From: Sternotherus odoratus
Taxonomy: Eukaryota; Chordata; Testudines; Kinosternidae
Assembly (NCBI GenBank): GCA_032164245.1
Contig: JAVMKO010000003.1
Coordinates: 140,481,259-140,545,258, forward strand
DNA: 64,000 nucleotides
Direction: 5' to 3'
Shown here: piece by piece, positions 23,256 to 34,489 of the stretch
Layout of the letters: every line of letters starts with the position of its first letter
Numbering within the stretch: position 1 is the stretch's first letter
Program-made: the position numbers and the translations under genes
The notes under the pieces: model-generated
Seen by the model: the letters and a program-made list of their open reading frames with translations, nothing else
What the model was told of the DNA's origin: nothing
Databases searched by the model: none

Positions 23256-25224
23256 TCTCAATGATAAATCATTTTAGGGGCTGTACAAGCACGTAGGATA
23301 TGGTCACCACAATGAGGCAAGCTCTAGTGGAGTTGGGACGCTGGTGGTCACTGGCATTTTATACATGCAATCATGCAGACAAGGCTGCTGGGGATGGACG
23401 GAATCAGTCCCTCCCCCTACCCTCTAGCTTAGCTTGACTCGGCGCCCCCAGAGTCAACCCTGCCAACTTGGGTGCGCCAGTTGACTGAGCTCCCCACTGC
23501 AGCAGAGGACGTAGATGCTCGTGTTGTTGCACCCCCAGACATCTAGCGCAGAAAGTCCCTCCGGAGGCCCGGGCTTGGTTCTAGTGGTACAACAGCTGTG
23601 GTCTGTCACCTCTAGCACAGTCATTTTTACTGTGCTAACCATGCTCACAGCTGCTACCTCACTGCATTTATCATTGCTGTAGCTGCACTGGTCAGTCAGG
23701 CTGTAGTTGCTGGGCACCTGAAACCCTTGAGAAGCCCCGTGCTGTGGCAGAAAGAAGGGCTTTCAATATTCTTCCAGGCAAGTCTTCTGCAGAGGCAAAC
23801 ACGGCTTTTTGCATAATTTTCACCCCTTTTTTCCACTGCTGGGATGCTCTCAATGGCTCTATTAGGTGTTTGTTTAAAAAAAAAAAAATCTTTCCCATAC
23901 AGATGAGATGCCAGCTGTGAATTAACAGCATTTATAAAGCACTGCCAAAGACTCTCAGAGTTGTAAGTTACACACGTGGCACTTTAGAAACTAAAAAAGC
24001 CCTGCTTTCATTAGGCCTGAAATGTGCAGGCCCCTTGCCTCTACATCCGCAGAATTCACAAGGCAGTGGATGAGAGAGCAAGCAAAGTGAATTTTAAATC
24101 CAAGACTTGTGACCTCATCAGCACAGCCTACGAGCCCGTTCACAAAGGGCGATCTATGGTACAGTGTTTGAAACACAGCAAGTCTGAATGCAGCAGGGGC
24201 ACCAGGGGCCTATGTGAAAAATATATTTTGTGTGGAAAGGAAGTTAGCCTGTTTTGATCCAAGATGTTAATGGACTATCCTCTTTCCCCAGCAGCAGCCT
24301 GCTTACCTGAAAATACGAAAACTTCTCTAATGATGCAGTGCTATAGTTAGTGTGTACTTGATAGGAGACTCTTCTCAAGGGAAAAAAACTTGCATCCACA
24401 GATAAGGAAATGGCTAGCTTCAGTACCTATGATCAGCCATATTCACTAAACATGAAATTTGTGCAGCCGAATGGCAAGTTGTAAAGTATTTTGGAGTACA
24501 TGGGCATGTCCACAATGCAGAGAAATACAGACAGGACTGGGCTTAAGAGAGCTTGTTTATATCAGTAGGTACCTTTCTTGTTCTCACTGATGTTTTGCCA
24601 TTGACATCAATGAGAACAGAATTGAGATTTTAATCACATTAGAAGATACTGCTTTTGTCCTGGAACAGGTTGCTTTTTCTAGTTGGGGAGTTCTCCAGAA
24701 TGAGGTTAAAAACGACATCATTGGAGAAAAAAATCAGTGACGCCTAAGTATTCTTAAGATGTAAAAGAACACTTAGGACATCTGGTCCATCTTCCAGGTA
24801 GAATAGCCGTATTCCTTACAGCTGTGTCTAGACTGCCCCTCCTTCCCCTCCCTACCCACTCTAAAGAAAAATGTCTACCACTAGTAAAGATCCACTGGCA
24901 GTAGCAACAACTAAAGTTCTAGTATAGACAGGGCAACAGCCATTTGGCACAGGCCATCGGAGATCTAGATGACAGCAGCAAAAATCTTGGAGGATACCAT
25001 GCTTTATCTATGCCACAGCTCCCACCTGTGGTTGCAACATTAGGAAATGTTAAGGAAAAGTAGACTCGTTTAGACAAAGTCTAGAAGTGCTTGTTTTCCT
25101 TCTTCAGATTTTAGTGACATACCTGGGGATTTCTCTGTAATGCTCTGAGGTTCTTTTACTTGTGAATAGAAAAGCTCTCTTGCCTCACTTTTCCTGTTGA
25201 CCCAAATTGCCTCCTGTACACACA
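23256..25224. other. no gene seen
   Basis: 23400-23620 is relatively GC-rich with an 87-codon minus frame (23454-23717); no family is recognised. Near 24590-24610 is a remnant of the CCATTGACATCAATG palindromic repeat. Nothing else is recognised. Confidence 0.45.
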
Positions 25225-25560
25225 ATGTTCCACTTCCTGCTAATATTTTAGATCCATGTGCGGAATGAATTTTGTTATGTGCACCAGTGTGGAGGTGATG
25301 TGTGGAAGGGGTGGGGCCGAGGGGTTCGGAGTGTGGGAGAGAAGCCACAGGGCTCAGGGCTAGGACAGAACATTGGGGTGGGGGCTCTGGCTGTGGGTGC
25401 GGGCTCTAGGGTGAGGCCGGGAGGAGGGGGTTGGGTTGCAGGCTGCCCCAGGGTTGTGGTAGGGAAAGAGGACTCCTCCCAGCCCATTCTTGCTGCAAGA
25501 GCCTGGGTTCCTTCCTCTGGCCCCAACAGCTCCCTCAAGCCTGACTCTCCCCTAGGTGTT
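25225..25560 (+). repeat. interspersed repeat fragment with G-rich interior
   Basis: ATGTGCGGAATGAATTTTGTTATGTGCACC followed by GTGGAGGTGATGTGTG matches the end of a turtle DNA transposon. Next comes a G-rich (GGGGTTCGGAGTGTGGGAG)-type array, then CCCCAGCCCA-rich sequence. No TSD was located. Two overlapping 87- and 106-codon frames are products of the G-rich array. Confidence 0.5.
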
Positions 25561-25831
25561 ACCTATAAGGTGAATTAGCTACTTCTGAGCCACCTTAACC
25601 CATTCAGAGCTGGTGTGGGGTGGACACCCCCATCACACATACACCCATTTTCCTTAAAACAGTCCATAAAGGTTCAAATTTGCATCTGTTAGCTCCTGCT
25701 ACAGGCTGGACTAAAACCTGGGGAGTGGCACAGGCATGCCATTACAAGGGATCGGTTTGGGAACAAAACCAGAAGAGAAAGGCGGCTACATATAAGAAGC
25801 TATGATCCCTAAAATCGGTTAGTCTATAAGG

Positions 25832-26928
25832 CAGAGCTTTCCAAACTGTGTGCCGCGACACATTAGTGTGTCGGCGGCAATGTGTAAGTGTGTCGCGCGG
25901 AGCTCCCTCTGCTTCCCTTGGCCCCTCCCCCGGAACTTCCTAAAGCAGCTAATGTTAAAGCAGCTAAAAGCACTACCCGGCCAAAACTGCTGGAAAGTTG
26001 CTGCTGCCGGCTTGGCCAGTGCCGGCCAGCAGAAGGGGGGCGGGAGGGGGCCGAAAGCCCACTCCCCGCCCTCCCCCCGCAGAGACAGTTGGGAGGAGGA
26101 GGACTGCACCGCGGCCGGATGCAGGTGCCTGCAGCAAGGGAGGGGGAGGAGGAGAGCCCAGAGAGCCTCCCCCCGCAACCTGGCTCTGCCCCCACAAGGG
26201 TCCCCCGGCCTCCCCTTGCTGCCCCCTTACACCTTCTCCCCGGGAGCAGAGTGTCCCTTCTCTTCAGTTCCGTGCAGCAACATGCTGCCTCCATTGCTGC
26301 AGGGTCCTAGCGCCCTCCTGCTTCTGCTGCCTGTGATGGGGGTGAGTGAGTGTGCTGCTGCTGAGGGTGGGGGCAGGAAAGGAGGAAGCTGACCCAGAGC
26401 TTGCTGCTGCTGGCAGGGAAAGGGCTGGGGGGAGTCCTCCTCTCTGGCTCCAGTCCCAGAGTAACCTGCCTACACCCATCCCAAACTCATCCCCAGCCTG
26501 CTCTACCCCAGAGCCCACACCCCAGCAAGAGCTTATCCCCCCCCGCACCCCAATCCTCTTATTCCACCAAATATTGAAAAGCTGTGTTCATCCCATCAAC
26601 CTCATACATCCCATTAAAATGGTAAGTAGTTATTGGTGTTATTCAACTTTTTTTAATTCTTACACATATTTACATACTGTTACTCATAAATGACAACAAT
26701 GTATGTTATTATCTTACAAATCATCTATTTTTAAAAATATAAATGAAAGGTTTTCATGAGATATGTTGTGTCCCCACACATTTCATTATTACAATTTATG
26801 GATGTGTCCGTATCTCTTATAACGGGTTAGTTTCACCTCCGGTTTGCTAGTCAAGCTGAATTACTGTGTCGCGAAATGATGCATGTCTAAAAAGCGTGTC
26901 ACCAACATGAAAAGTTTGGAAAGCTCTG
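25832..26928. mobile_element. non-autonomous hAT with GC-rich, exon-like cargo
   Basis: The TIRs are CAGAGCTTTCCAAACTGTG and AAAAGTTTGGAAAGCTCTG, with a perfect 8-bp TSD CTATAAGG (25824-25831 and 26929-26936). The left end adds tandem TGTGTCG words, the usual subterminal region. From about 25900 to 26530 the interior is CpG- and GC-rich, unlike the AT-rich right third (26560-26900). No transposase fragment is present. The GC-rich part contains the exon-like segment at 26282-26341 and a polypyrimidine-CAG acceptor-like site near 26060-26081. Confidence 0.92.
26282..26341 (+). other. signal-peptide-like exon fragment carried by hAT
   Basis: An ATG at 26282 opens 20 codons reading MLPPLLQG.., then ALLLLLPV and MG, the charge-poor, leucine-rich pattern of a signal peptide. 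Directly after codon 20 comes GTGAGTGAG, a good 5' splice donor (26342). The upstream sequence to about 25900 is GC-rich and promoter-like. This is the shape of a first coding exon of a secreted or membrane protein, copied into the hAT at 25832. The frame runs on into the would-be intron for 17 more codons. The parent gene is not recognised. Capture is inferred; a leucine-rich reading of CTG-rich DNA could arise by chance. Confidence 0.4.
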
Positions 26929-27117
26929 CTATAAGGTGCTACAAGACTCTTTGTCGCTTTTACAGATCCAGACTAACACGACTACCCCTCTGATATAAGA
27001 AGCAAGTGCTCTTCAGCATAAACCACAGAGAGAGAGAGAGCTGGAAGTGAACATTGGACCCAAGCAGAATGACTGGGAACCTACAGGTGGCCAACAGAAT
27101 GATGTTATTATCAGCAG

Positions 27118-27290
27118 AAGGGCACAATCCTGCAAGGTGCTGAGTGATCTCAACTTCTACTGAGAAGACCACAATGCCATGCTTCACTATAGGGCCTGAT
27201 CCTGTCAGTTGCTGAACATCCTCAATTCCCACTAACTTCATTGAGAGAGGTGAGTACTTAACCCCTCTTAAGATCAGACACTACTAAACG
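27118..27290. repeat. two copies of the GCTGAGCACC hairpin repeat
   Basis: CAATCCTGCAAGGTGCTGAG.. and GGGCCTGATCCTGTCAGTTGCTGAACATCC.. are successive decayed copies of the amniote palindromic repeat. Confidence 0.5.
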
Positions 27291-30289
27291 TAAATGTGAG
27301 CTACTGAGCGGTGTGGTTGCAAACCGATAACTCCCTACCCTTTCAGTCATACATCCACCCTGCAAAAAAAGCCCCTTGGTGAAACTGTCATTGCTAACTT
27401 TCTCTTCTCTAAATGTTCCTATGTTAATAGTAGGCTTGCCAGATAAATAAGCCACAGAATTTATTTCCCTGCTTATTTTTAAATTTTGAAGCCAGAAAAG
27501 TTGAGAAGTGTTTGGAAAGAAACAAAAAAACTGAATTAATCAGAGAATCACTCATGCCCTGTACTGTAAAAAGCACTTTACACATTCATGATGCTATCGC
27601 TTTCTTAGGGACAGGTGGGCTCCATGCATTTGGCAGTTTCTGCTTTGCAGTTCTACAAAAGCTGAGAGGCTTTATGCTGCACCATGCTTTTGTTTGCTTT
27701 TCTTCGTGGGGCCTCGTTTACGAAAGTGAATTGAAAGGAAAGCCCATTGGAACTGGGTTCTCAAGTGTCGTGCTCAGTCTTAACTTGAGTTTTTATTTTA
27801 TGCAGGCTATTGGAAAAAGCACACCGAAAAATATTCTACCGGTCCTAAGGTTAAACAAATAGCTGTACTAAGAAACAGAACAATTGAGAGATTTATAATA
27901 GTGATGTTCTGGCTTGCCTTGGATTAACATGATGGGATTCCTTCTGCATTGTTGTTTAACACAGAAAGGTCACGTGCAGAACCCCAGCTGCAAATGGCTC
28001 AAATGACAACCGGAGAAGGGAAAAAGCTACTCTGATGCCTTGTGTATGCTCAAAATACCATTTTCTAACTCTCTAAAGTTTAACTATTTTCATAACTGGG
28101 AATCAGATCAGTTGTACCTGGGAATGCAAGAACTTGTGTGAAGCAGCTACCACAGTGTACACAACCAGTAGCTGGAATATTAATAAATTACGAAGATATG
28201 TCCCCACGCCAATGATTGTGCTTGAGAAGGCGTTATGAACACAAAAGGAAGCCAATGGCATGTGAATCTGCAGCTTTGGATTGCTGAAAGCAGCATAGAT
28301 GTAAATATGCATTTTTTAATGAAGGTACCTGTCTTTGTGGAGTGGCTGCAGACGCTTCATAATTATGGTGGCAGTTAAGTTTCTCTGCTTAAAGTAGCCC
28401 ATAACACAACTCCTTACACTGACTGATTTACATAAAAAGCCACTATGGAATATTCATGTTTTGAGGGGGAATATAGATGAGGAAGAGCCTTTGATACCTG
28501 AGGAGAAGACAGGCGTTCCAAAGACACAGAGATACAGGGATGAACTCACAAAGTGGGAGAATGAAAGAAAAGGATCAATACATGGTGGGAGAAGCATATG
28601 CAGTGGGAATGGGGAGGAGGAGAAACAAGAGCAGGGATGGATTAGACATGGCTTGGAATGTGAGGATGACAAACTTGAGGTCAGAAAAGCCAATGTAGAG
28701 TTTCCAATAAGGGGTCTGACTTGTGGCCCATCAATCCTGGTGCTTTTGTTTTGCACTGGTGTAACAGCTTCATCAGTACAAAATCCTAGTGTACACATGC
28801 TGCATTCACTTAAAAGTGATTTGTGCCAGTATGTCTTTTACCACTTTACAAATTGCACCAGCAAAGTCAATTTTTGCACTAAGAGCAGCAAATCTTCACC
28901 AAGGTTTTGCTCTGGCGCAGTTACATCATGTTAGCACATTCCCTAGTGTTTCTTGCATTGATAAAAATGAAATACAGCGGCACTGAGGTGGCAAAGATTG
29001 TTCAAGGAAAGTAGAGGGGAACAAAGGGTTAAAACCAAATTGGTGGATCACTAAGAAGGCTGGTTCCGATATAAAGGGTCCACTCTAAGCAACTAAATCA
29101 AAGGAAGAGCAGAAAAATGGTAATAGCATGCTGCTGGAAAGTTATAAAAACACGACATGCACAAGGGGCAGATGCAATGGGGAACCTTTGTAGTTATCCC
29201 AGGATTAATTTTAGAATGAGTATTGACTTTTTTTGTTTCCTGCTTAAGGCCATCAGCTTTTTCGCTGCCTAAATCTGCAGGAATTCCCTGCAGATGATAG
29301 AATTACTCTAGATTTACATCAGCGTAACCAAGAACAGAACCTGGCACATGAGTTCCCCTCATAAAATCACAGATGGGCTGCTTCTTGATTGAGATATATT
29401 GTGTTCAACTGGTCCAGCATATTGTTTTTCAGACAGAGGGAGAAGTAGACAAGGAGGAAAGAATGACCACCCTTTTACATGTTAAGGAAACTTTCTTTTT
29501 AGTATCCCATAAAGTGGGAGGGTGGGGGTGGGGGGGTCTGTGAGAGCGGGAGAGACTGATAAGACTGGCTTCAGCTATGCTTGGCAAGGGCAGACACGGT
29601 ACCAGCCAACTTCCTAAATGTATTTCAGCCACTAGATCTCACTCCTGAACTACATCAGTCCCTGCTAATCCAGTCCTGGGCCTCTCCAGAGCAGAGAGTG
29701 CCGCTCATGCAGAATTGTACCCATGTGTATAGAGGAGGCTCAAGATAAGGATGAGTGGGGACTAAAATGAGATGGCACCAAATGAATTTCCCTTGTGTGA
29801 CCTGTTTCCCAGATTTGAACCGCTCTAATGGTTGGCTCTAAAGCACGTCTCACTGAGTGCCAAGGAGTGTCTCAAAAATATGCAACTAAGGAATAATTAA
29901 ACATTCAGGGTTATCAAGTGCAGAGTTATATATTTAAAGGTGACCTCTCAAGGAAAAATATGGCGCTCTCACCTCATTTTTCCCTTTCATCAGCTTTTTT
30001 TTATGATGCATAAAGAAAACTTGAAAGCTTCCTTCAACTCCTAAAAAAAACAACAACCGCCAACAGAAGAGGGGTCTTTCCAAATGTTCAGCTCTGGAAT
30101 ACTCCATGGCTGACCAGAGGGCAGTACAATGATGACATCACTAGGACAATGGAAATGAAAGTTGTTAAGAATATAAATTTAAATTCAGATAGTTTAAAAT
30201 ACTTTGGTTGCTGATAAAAACTATGTAGCTAAACAAGTGGAAGAAAAGCTTTCTGTTCAGAATTCCTCCCAATTAAGGTTTGAAAAATC
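27291..30289. other. no gene seen; mostly unique DNA
   Basis: The longest frames (116 codons at 27512-27862; 157 codons at 28461-28934) have no motif I recognise. 28725-28965 has MITE-like words (CCTAGTGTACACATGC, TTGCACCAGCAAAGTC). 28130-28320 is complex, AT-rich and without repeat features, a possible conserved non-coding element. Confidence 0.45.
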
Positions 30290-31400
30290 ATAAAATCACA
30301 GAATCATAGAACATTAGGGTTGAAGAGACCTCGGGAGGTCATCTAGTCCAATCCCCTGCTCAAAGCAGGACCAACATCATCTAAATCAGTGGTTCTCAAA
30401 CTGGGGGTCGTGACCCCTCGGTGGGTCGCAGCCCGCTTTTGTGGGGGTCGTGAGCCCCAACCCCGAGAAGGAGCGGCAGGGCAGCGAGCCCCGACCCCAG
30501 GGAGGAGCGGCGGCGTGGGGAGCCCGGACCCCGGGGAGGAACGGCGGGGGGTGACGGGGAGGAGTGGCGGGGGTGAGCCCCGACCCCGGGGAGGAGCGGC
30601 GGCGCGGCGAGCCCGGACCCTGGGGAGGAGCGGCGAGCCCCGACCCCAAGATGGAGCGGTGGGGCTCTGATCCCCAACCCTGAGGCAGGGCTGTGAACCC
30701 CAACCCCAGGCTGGAGCAGCAGGACTGCAAGCCCTGAGCCCCGAACCCAGGGCGGAATGGCAGGGTGGTGAGACCCAAGGCCCGACCCCACCGTGGCGGA
30801 GGGGCTGTGAGCTGCAAGCCCCGACCCCAGGGTGGAGCAGCGGGGCTGTGAGCCCAGGGTGGAACGGCGAGCCCCGACCCCAGCGTGGCGGAGGGGCTGC
30901 AAGTTCCTACCCAGAATGGAGGGTCTGTGAGCCCCGAGCCCTGATCCCCACACGGCGGAGCGGCTGGGCTGTGAGCCCCGACCCCAGGGCAGAGCTGCGG
31001 GGCTGCGAGCCAGGAGCCCCAACCCTCAACTCTGGTGCTGGGCTGCGACCCCAACTGCAATCCCTGCACCAGGCTATGAAACCTGACCCTGGATTGGTTC
31101 AGGACATTAATTACTGTCAAGTATTAAAATAAAAAATAAGTTTTCCACTTATATTTAATTTGATAAATATGTTTCAGTCTTAATTTAAAAGCAGCGAGAA
31201 AATTCTTTTAAAGCAATGGGGTTTAAATTTACTATTTAACATAGTGTTAAATATCAAAAAATGTGTTTTTAATTGCTAATGGGGGGGTCGTACTCAGAGG
31301 CTTGGTGATCAAAAGGGGTCGCCAATACAAAAAGTTTGAGAACCACTGATGTAAATCATCCCAGCCAAGGCTTTTCCCCAACCAATCTACACTTCTGAGT
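30290..31400 (-). mobile_element. CR1 LINE 3' end, split by a hAT
   Basis: Minus orientation. The left part has AATCACAGAATCATAGAAC, GGGAGGTCATCTAGTCCAATCC and CTGCTCAAAGCAGGACC, the reverse of the CR1 tail. It resumes at 31357 with CATCCCAGCCAAGGCTTTTCC. The hAT at 30387-31348 separates the parts. Confidence 0.85.
30387..31348. mobile_element. non-autonomous hAT (CAGTGGTTCTCAAACT ends) with minisatellite
   Basis: The TIRs are CAGTGGTTCTCAAACT and AGTTTGAGAACCACTG, a perfect 16-bp pair. The TSDs are ATCTAAAT (30379-30386) and ATGTAAAT (31349-31356), with one mismatch. From 30440 to about 31060 the interior is an irregular GC-rich array of GAGCCCCGACCCC..GGAGCGGC units of about 33-40 bp; the rest is AT-rich. 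The 208-244-codon minus frames and the shorter plus frames are readings of that array, not genes. GGGGGTCG words at both ends are typical of this family. Confidence 0.93.
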
Positions 31401-31407
31401 CAGAGAT

Positions 31408-31560
31408 TCATAGATCTGAAGGCTAGACAAGACCATTCGATCATCTGACTTACCTACTGCATACCACAGGACGTAGAATTTCACCCAATTACCATTGTAC
31501 TGAGTCCCATAACTTGTGTTTAACTAACGCATATTTAACCCAAGACCTCCTCCAGGGGGA
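31408..31560 (-). mobile_element. CR1 LINE fragment
   Basis: GAGATTCATAGATCTGAAGGC, CATCTGACTTACCTACTGC and CATACCACAGG are the reversed internal 3' region of another CR1 copy. Confidence 0.65.
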
Positions 31561-31589
31561 AAAAAAAGGAAAGATATTTCTGAAGTATC

Positions 31590-31720
31590 AGCCCTTGTCT
31601 ACAACTTACACCAGTTAAACTGATTTAGGTGTACCACTTAAAAGACTGTATGGACACTTATTCCAGTTTAACCAGACTTACTTCAGTTTAGCTTAAGTCA
31701 GTTAGGACTAGTCTACACAC
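31590..31720. mobile_element. MITE, TTGTCTACA family
   Basis: AGCCCTTGTCTACAACTTAC at the left and AGTCAGTTAGGACTAGTCTACAC at the right, with AGTTTAACTGATTTAGG and CAGTTTAACCAGACTT inside. The termini are imperfect. Confidence 0.5.
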
Positions 31721-32001
31721 CATTTTTGTACTGCTTTATCTATATTTGGACATTTAAAATGTTACATTTAGATAATTTAAACTTATTAAATAAAGTTAGA
31801 GAGAAGCAAAGAGAGGAATCTTGTGCTCTAGTGCAGGGGTCTCCAAACTTTTCAGCCCGAGGGCCGCATTAGCTATCAAATAGCAGTTCGGGGGCCGACA
31901 ACACACTCGAGGTCCAAATAAAAAAGAATCAAAACATGGATGTTGTTTTTAATTATTTATTTAATATTATTTTATTCAGTTATTATTTAATAACACATTG
32001 A

Positions 32002-32218
32002 TACACTACACATGAACACTACACATGAACACCTGTTCACTACACTTGAACACTACACATGAACACCTGAACACTACACATGAACACTACACATGAACAC
32101 CTGTTCACTACACATGAACACTACACATGAACACCTGTTCACTACACATGAACACCTGTTCACTACACATGAACACTACAGATGAACACCTGTTCACTAC
32201 ACATGAACACTACACATC
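32002..32218. repeat. minisatellite, CACTACACATGAA units
   Basis: Alternating CACTACACATGAA and CACCTGTTCACTACACATGAA units, about a dozen in all. Confidence 0.9.
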
Positions 32219-32640
32219 AACCCCCCAACTGACCCACCCAGCCAGGTCTCTCCCCCCAAAACCTCCTTTCCTCCAAGCCCCCTCCCCCAAATGACCCACC
32301 CAGCCAGGTCTCTCACCCCAAAACCTCCTTCCCTCCCACCCACCCCCCAACTGACCCACCCAGCCAGGTCTCTCACCCCAAAACCTCCTTTCCTCCAACC
32401 CCCCCCCCAAATGACCCACCCAGCCAGGTCTCTCCCCCCAAAACCTCCTTTCCTCCAACCCCCCTCCCCCAAATGACCCACCCAGCCAGGTCTCTCCCCC
32501 CAAAACCTCCTTTCCTCCAACCCCCCCCCCCAACTGACCCACCCAGCCAGGTCTCTCACCCCAAAACCTCCTTTCCTCCAACCCCCCCCCCAACTGACCC
32601 ACCCAGCCAGGTCTCTCACCCCCCCAACTGACCTGCTCAA
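32219..32640. repeat. minisatellite, about 60-bp unit, pyrimidine-rich
   Basis: About seven units, each AACTGACCCACCCAGCCAGG, then TCTCTCACCCC and AAAACCTCCTTTCCTCCAA with a variable C run. Strong C/G strand asymmetry. Confidence 0.9.
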
Positions 32641-32779
32641 CCCGGTCTCTCCCCACAGACCGGTTCGCCGCCTGGCAGTGGGTGGCTCCTTGTTTCGCCC
32701 CCTGCAACTGCGTGGCGGTGCGGCGCGTCCCGGCCCCAGCTCCGAGCCGTCCCTGGCCGGCGGCGGCAGCCGAGCACGC

Positions 32780-33190
32780 GGCGCATCCCGGCCCCGCGGC
32801 TGGCGGCGGCGGCGGCGACGGCGGCCGAGCGCGCGGCGCTTCCAGGCCCCGCGGCTGGCGGCGGCGGCCGAGCGCGCGGCGCTTCCAGGCCCCGCGGCTG
32901 GCGGCGTCGGCCGAGCGCGCGGCGCTTCCAGGCCCCGCGGCTGGCGGCGTCGGCCGAGCGCGCGGCGCTTCCAGGCCCCGCGGCTGGCGGCGGCGGCCGA
33001 GCGCGCGGCGCTTCCAGGCCCCGCGGCTGGCGGCGGCGGCCGAGCGCGCGGCGCTTCCAGGCCCCGCGGCTGGCGGCGGCGGCCGAGCGCGCGGCGCTTC
33101 CAGGCCCCGCGGCTGGCGGCGGCGGCCGAGCGCGCGGCGCTTCCAGGCCCCGCGGCTGGCGGCGGCGGCCCGCGCGGCGCTTCCAGGCCC
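32780..33190. repeat. minisatellite, 43-bp CpG-rich unit
   Basis: The word CCGAGC recurs at 32825, 32868, 32911, 32954 and 32997, an exact 43-bp period. Each unit holds GCGCGCGGCGCTTCCAGG and CCCCGCGGCTGGCGGCG. Because 43 is not a multiple of three, a protein reading cycles through all three frames, which keeps long frames open on both strands. Confidence 0.95.
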
Positions 33191-33287
33191 CAGCGCGGAG
33201 CCAAAAAGATCTCCGCGGGCCGGATGAGAGAGCCGCGCGGGCCGCATCCGGCCCGCGGGCCGTAGTTTGGAGACCCCTGCTCTAGTG

Positions 33288-34489
33288 GGTGAGGAAGGTG
33301 CTCCAGATGCAACTGCCATGGGCAATGAGGCGAAGGGGCTCCTGGAGGGTTGGGATGGGTTAGGAGGAAATGAGCTGCTGGTTAGAAGGACCCACACGAT
33401 GGAATTGCAGGAGCTGAGGTTGAAAATGTCTCTGATATGGCCAAGAGTTTCCATCGTGGTCAGAATCAAAGTTCTGGATGCTGCAATGGGCACCCTAAAA
33501 AACAAAAAACGTGTTTTTTGCTATCCAAAGTTGATTCTAAGGTTTCTGGCCTTGGAAACAAAAAGTTGAGGTTAAAACTAGTGTCAGCAGAGACTGACCT
33601 GAGAAAAAAAGGGGAGAGGTTATGCTGTTGGAAGACTGTTGTTTTAAGTGAAACAGGAAGGTCTGCTATCTATTTATATATGATAGATACTGGTTAAGGA
33701 ATGATGTTTTTACTTCACAGTCCAAGAGACACAGACAAGGTTTTCAGCTCAAGACCGAAAAACCAAAAACATCAAGACACTTGATCACAGCCTTTGCTAG
33801 GCCAAGAGATGACTTACACTTGATCTTAGCTCCAAGGAGCTGATGGCTGGCAGAAAGAACGTGGAGATTAGAAGGTGATACAATGAAGAGAATAAGGTTG
33901 GTGATGGCTTAAATGGCATTACAAGGGAGTAGTGAAATGAAGGAAGTGCTGGTTCACGCTTGGCTTGAGGGGGAAGGAAAATGGAATCATGTGTCTTCAG
34001 TCTTGAGAAGGAAGAAAATAACAAACCATCTTGCTGAAGCAGAGAAAGGGCTTGAGAAAGAAGTGCTGGGGAATGGAATGAGGAGTGTATAGTCCAGAAC
34101 AATCACCATGGTAAAGGGCAGACTGGTGACTCTTTGAACTCTGGCTGTTATACTAGCCTCTTTTTCTGAAAGATTTCCATTGTTGTTAACACCGGTGCTG
34201 CAACTTCAACAGTAAGAGTATTAGTATAATCAGGTCTTCAGGCACATGGTGGCAATGTAACCACTATATCATCTAACCCAGGCCTGCACAACACCATGAT
34301 CATGTCTACACTAGTCCCCCCACATTGGAGCTGCCCTGGCAGGACCAACAGTAGGAAATGTTAGGGGAAACCTTACTGTGGGTAAAATCTTTGAAGAGCA
34401 ACATCACGCCATGTTTTCTGCAACCAGGAGACTTGTACCCTAGTTTACACAAGCAAATGCAGTGTAAATGAGCGGTGAATTTAGTCTGT
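33288..34489. other. no gene seen
   Basis: Frames of 86-101 codons with no motif. A 16-bp match to the 5' region of U2 snRNA lies at 33815-33830 (see findings). 34310-34470 has weak MITE-like words. Confidence 0.45.

Larger units (their letters stand above)
25790..27003 (+). mobile_element. Penelope-like element tail, interrupted by a hAT
   Basis: The two flanks of the hAT join into one Penelope-like 3' end: GGTTAGTCTATAAGG on the left (to 25831) and TGCTACAAGACTCTTTGTCG, then GACTAACACGACTACCCCTC, on the right (26937-26992). A perfect 11-bp TSD ATATAAGAAGC bounds the whole (25790-25800 and 26993-27003). The order of events is Penelope-like insertion first, hAT second. No reverse transcriptase is present. 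Confidence 0.78.
31834..33279. mobile_element. non-autonomous hAT made of three minisatellites
   Basis: The TIRs are CAGGGGTCTCCAAACT and AGTTTGGAGACCCCTG, with a perfect 8-bp TSD CTCTAGTG (31826-31833 and 33280-33287). Subterminal CCCGAGGGCCGCAT and CGGGCCGCATCCGGCCC words are present. The interior is a chain of three arrays (32002-32218, 32219-32640, about 32780-33190). No transposase is present. The 371- and 431-codon minus frames and the 181-195-codon plus frames span these arrays and are artefacts. Confidence 0.93.

Noticed and set aside
28461..28934. A 157-codon protein gene
   Set aside because: The second half overlaps MITE-like words and no domain is visible.
30386..31132. 208- and 244-codon minus frames and a 94-codon plus frame
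   Set aside because: They are readings of the GC-rich array within the hAT at 30387-31348.
31990..32640. A CRISPR-like array
   Set aside because: The units are directly adjacent tandem repeats without unique spacers, in a eukaryotic transposon.
32197..33505. Long open frames of 371 and 431 codons on the minus strand
   Set aside because: They run through two minisatellites inside a hAT element. The 43-bp period cycles the frame, so openness is a by-product. No domain is recognisable.
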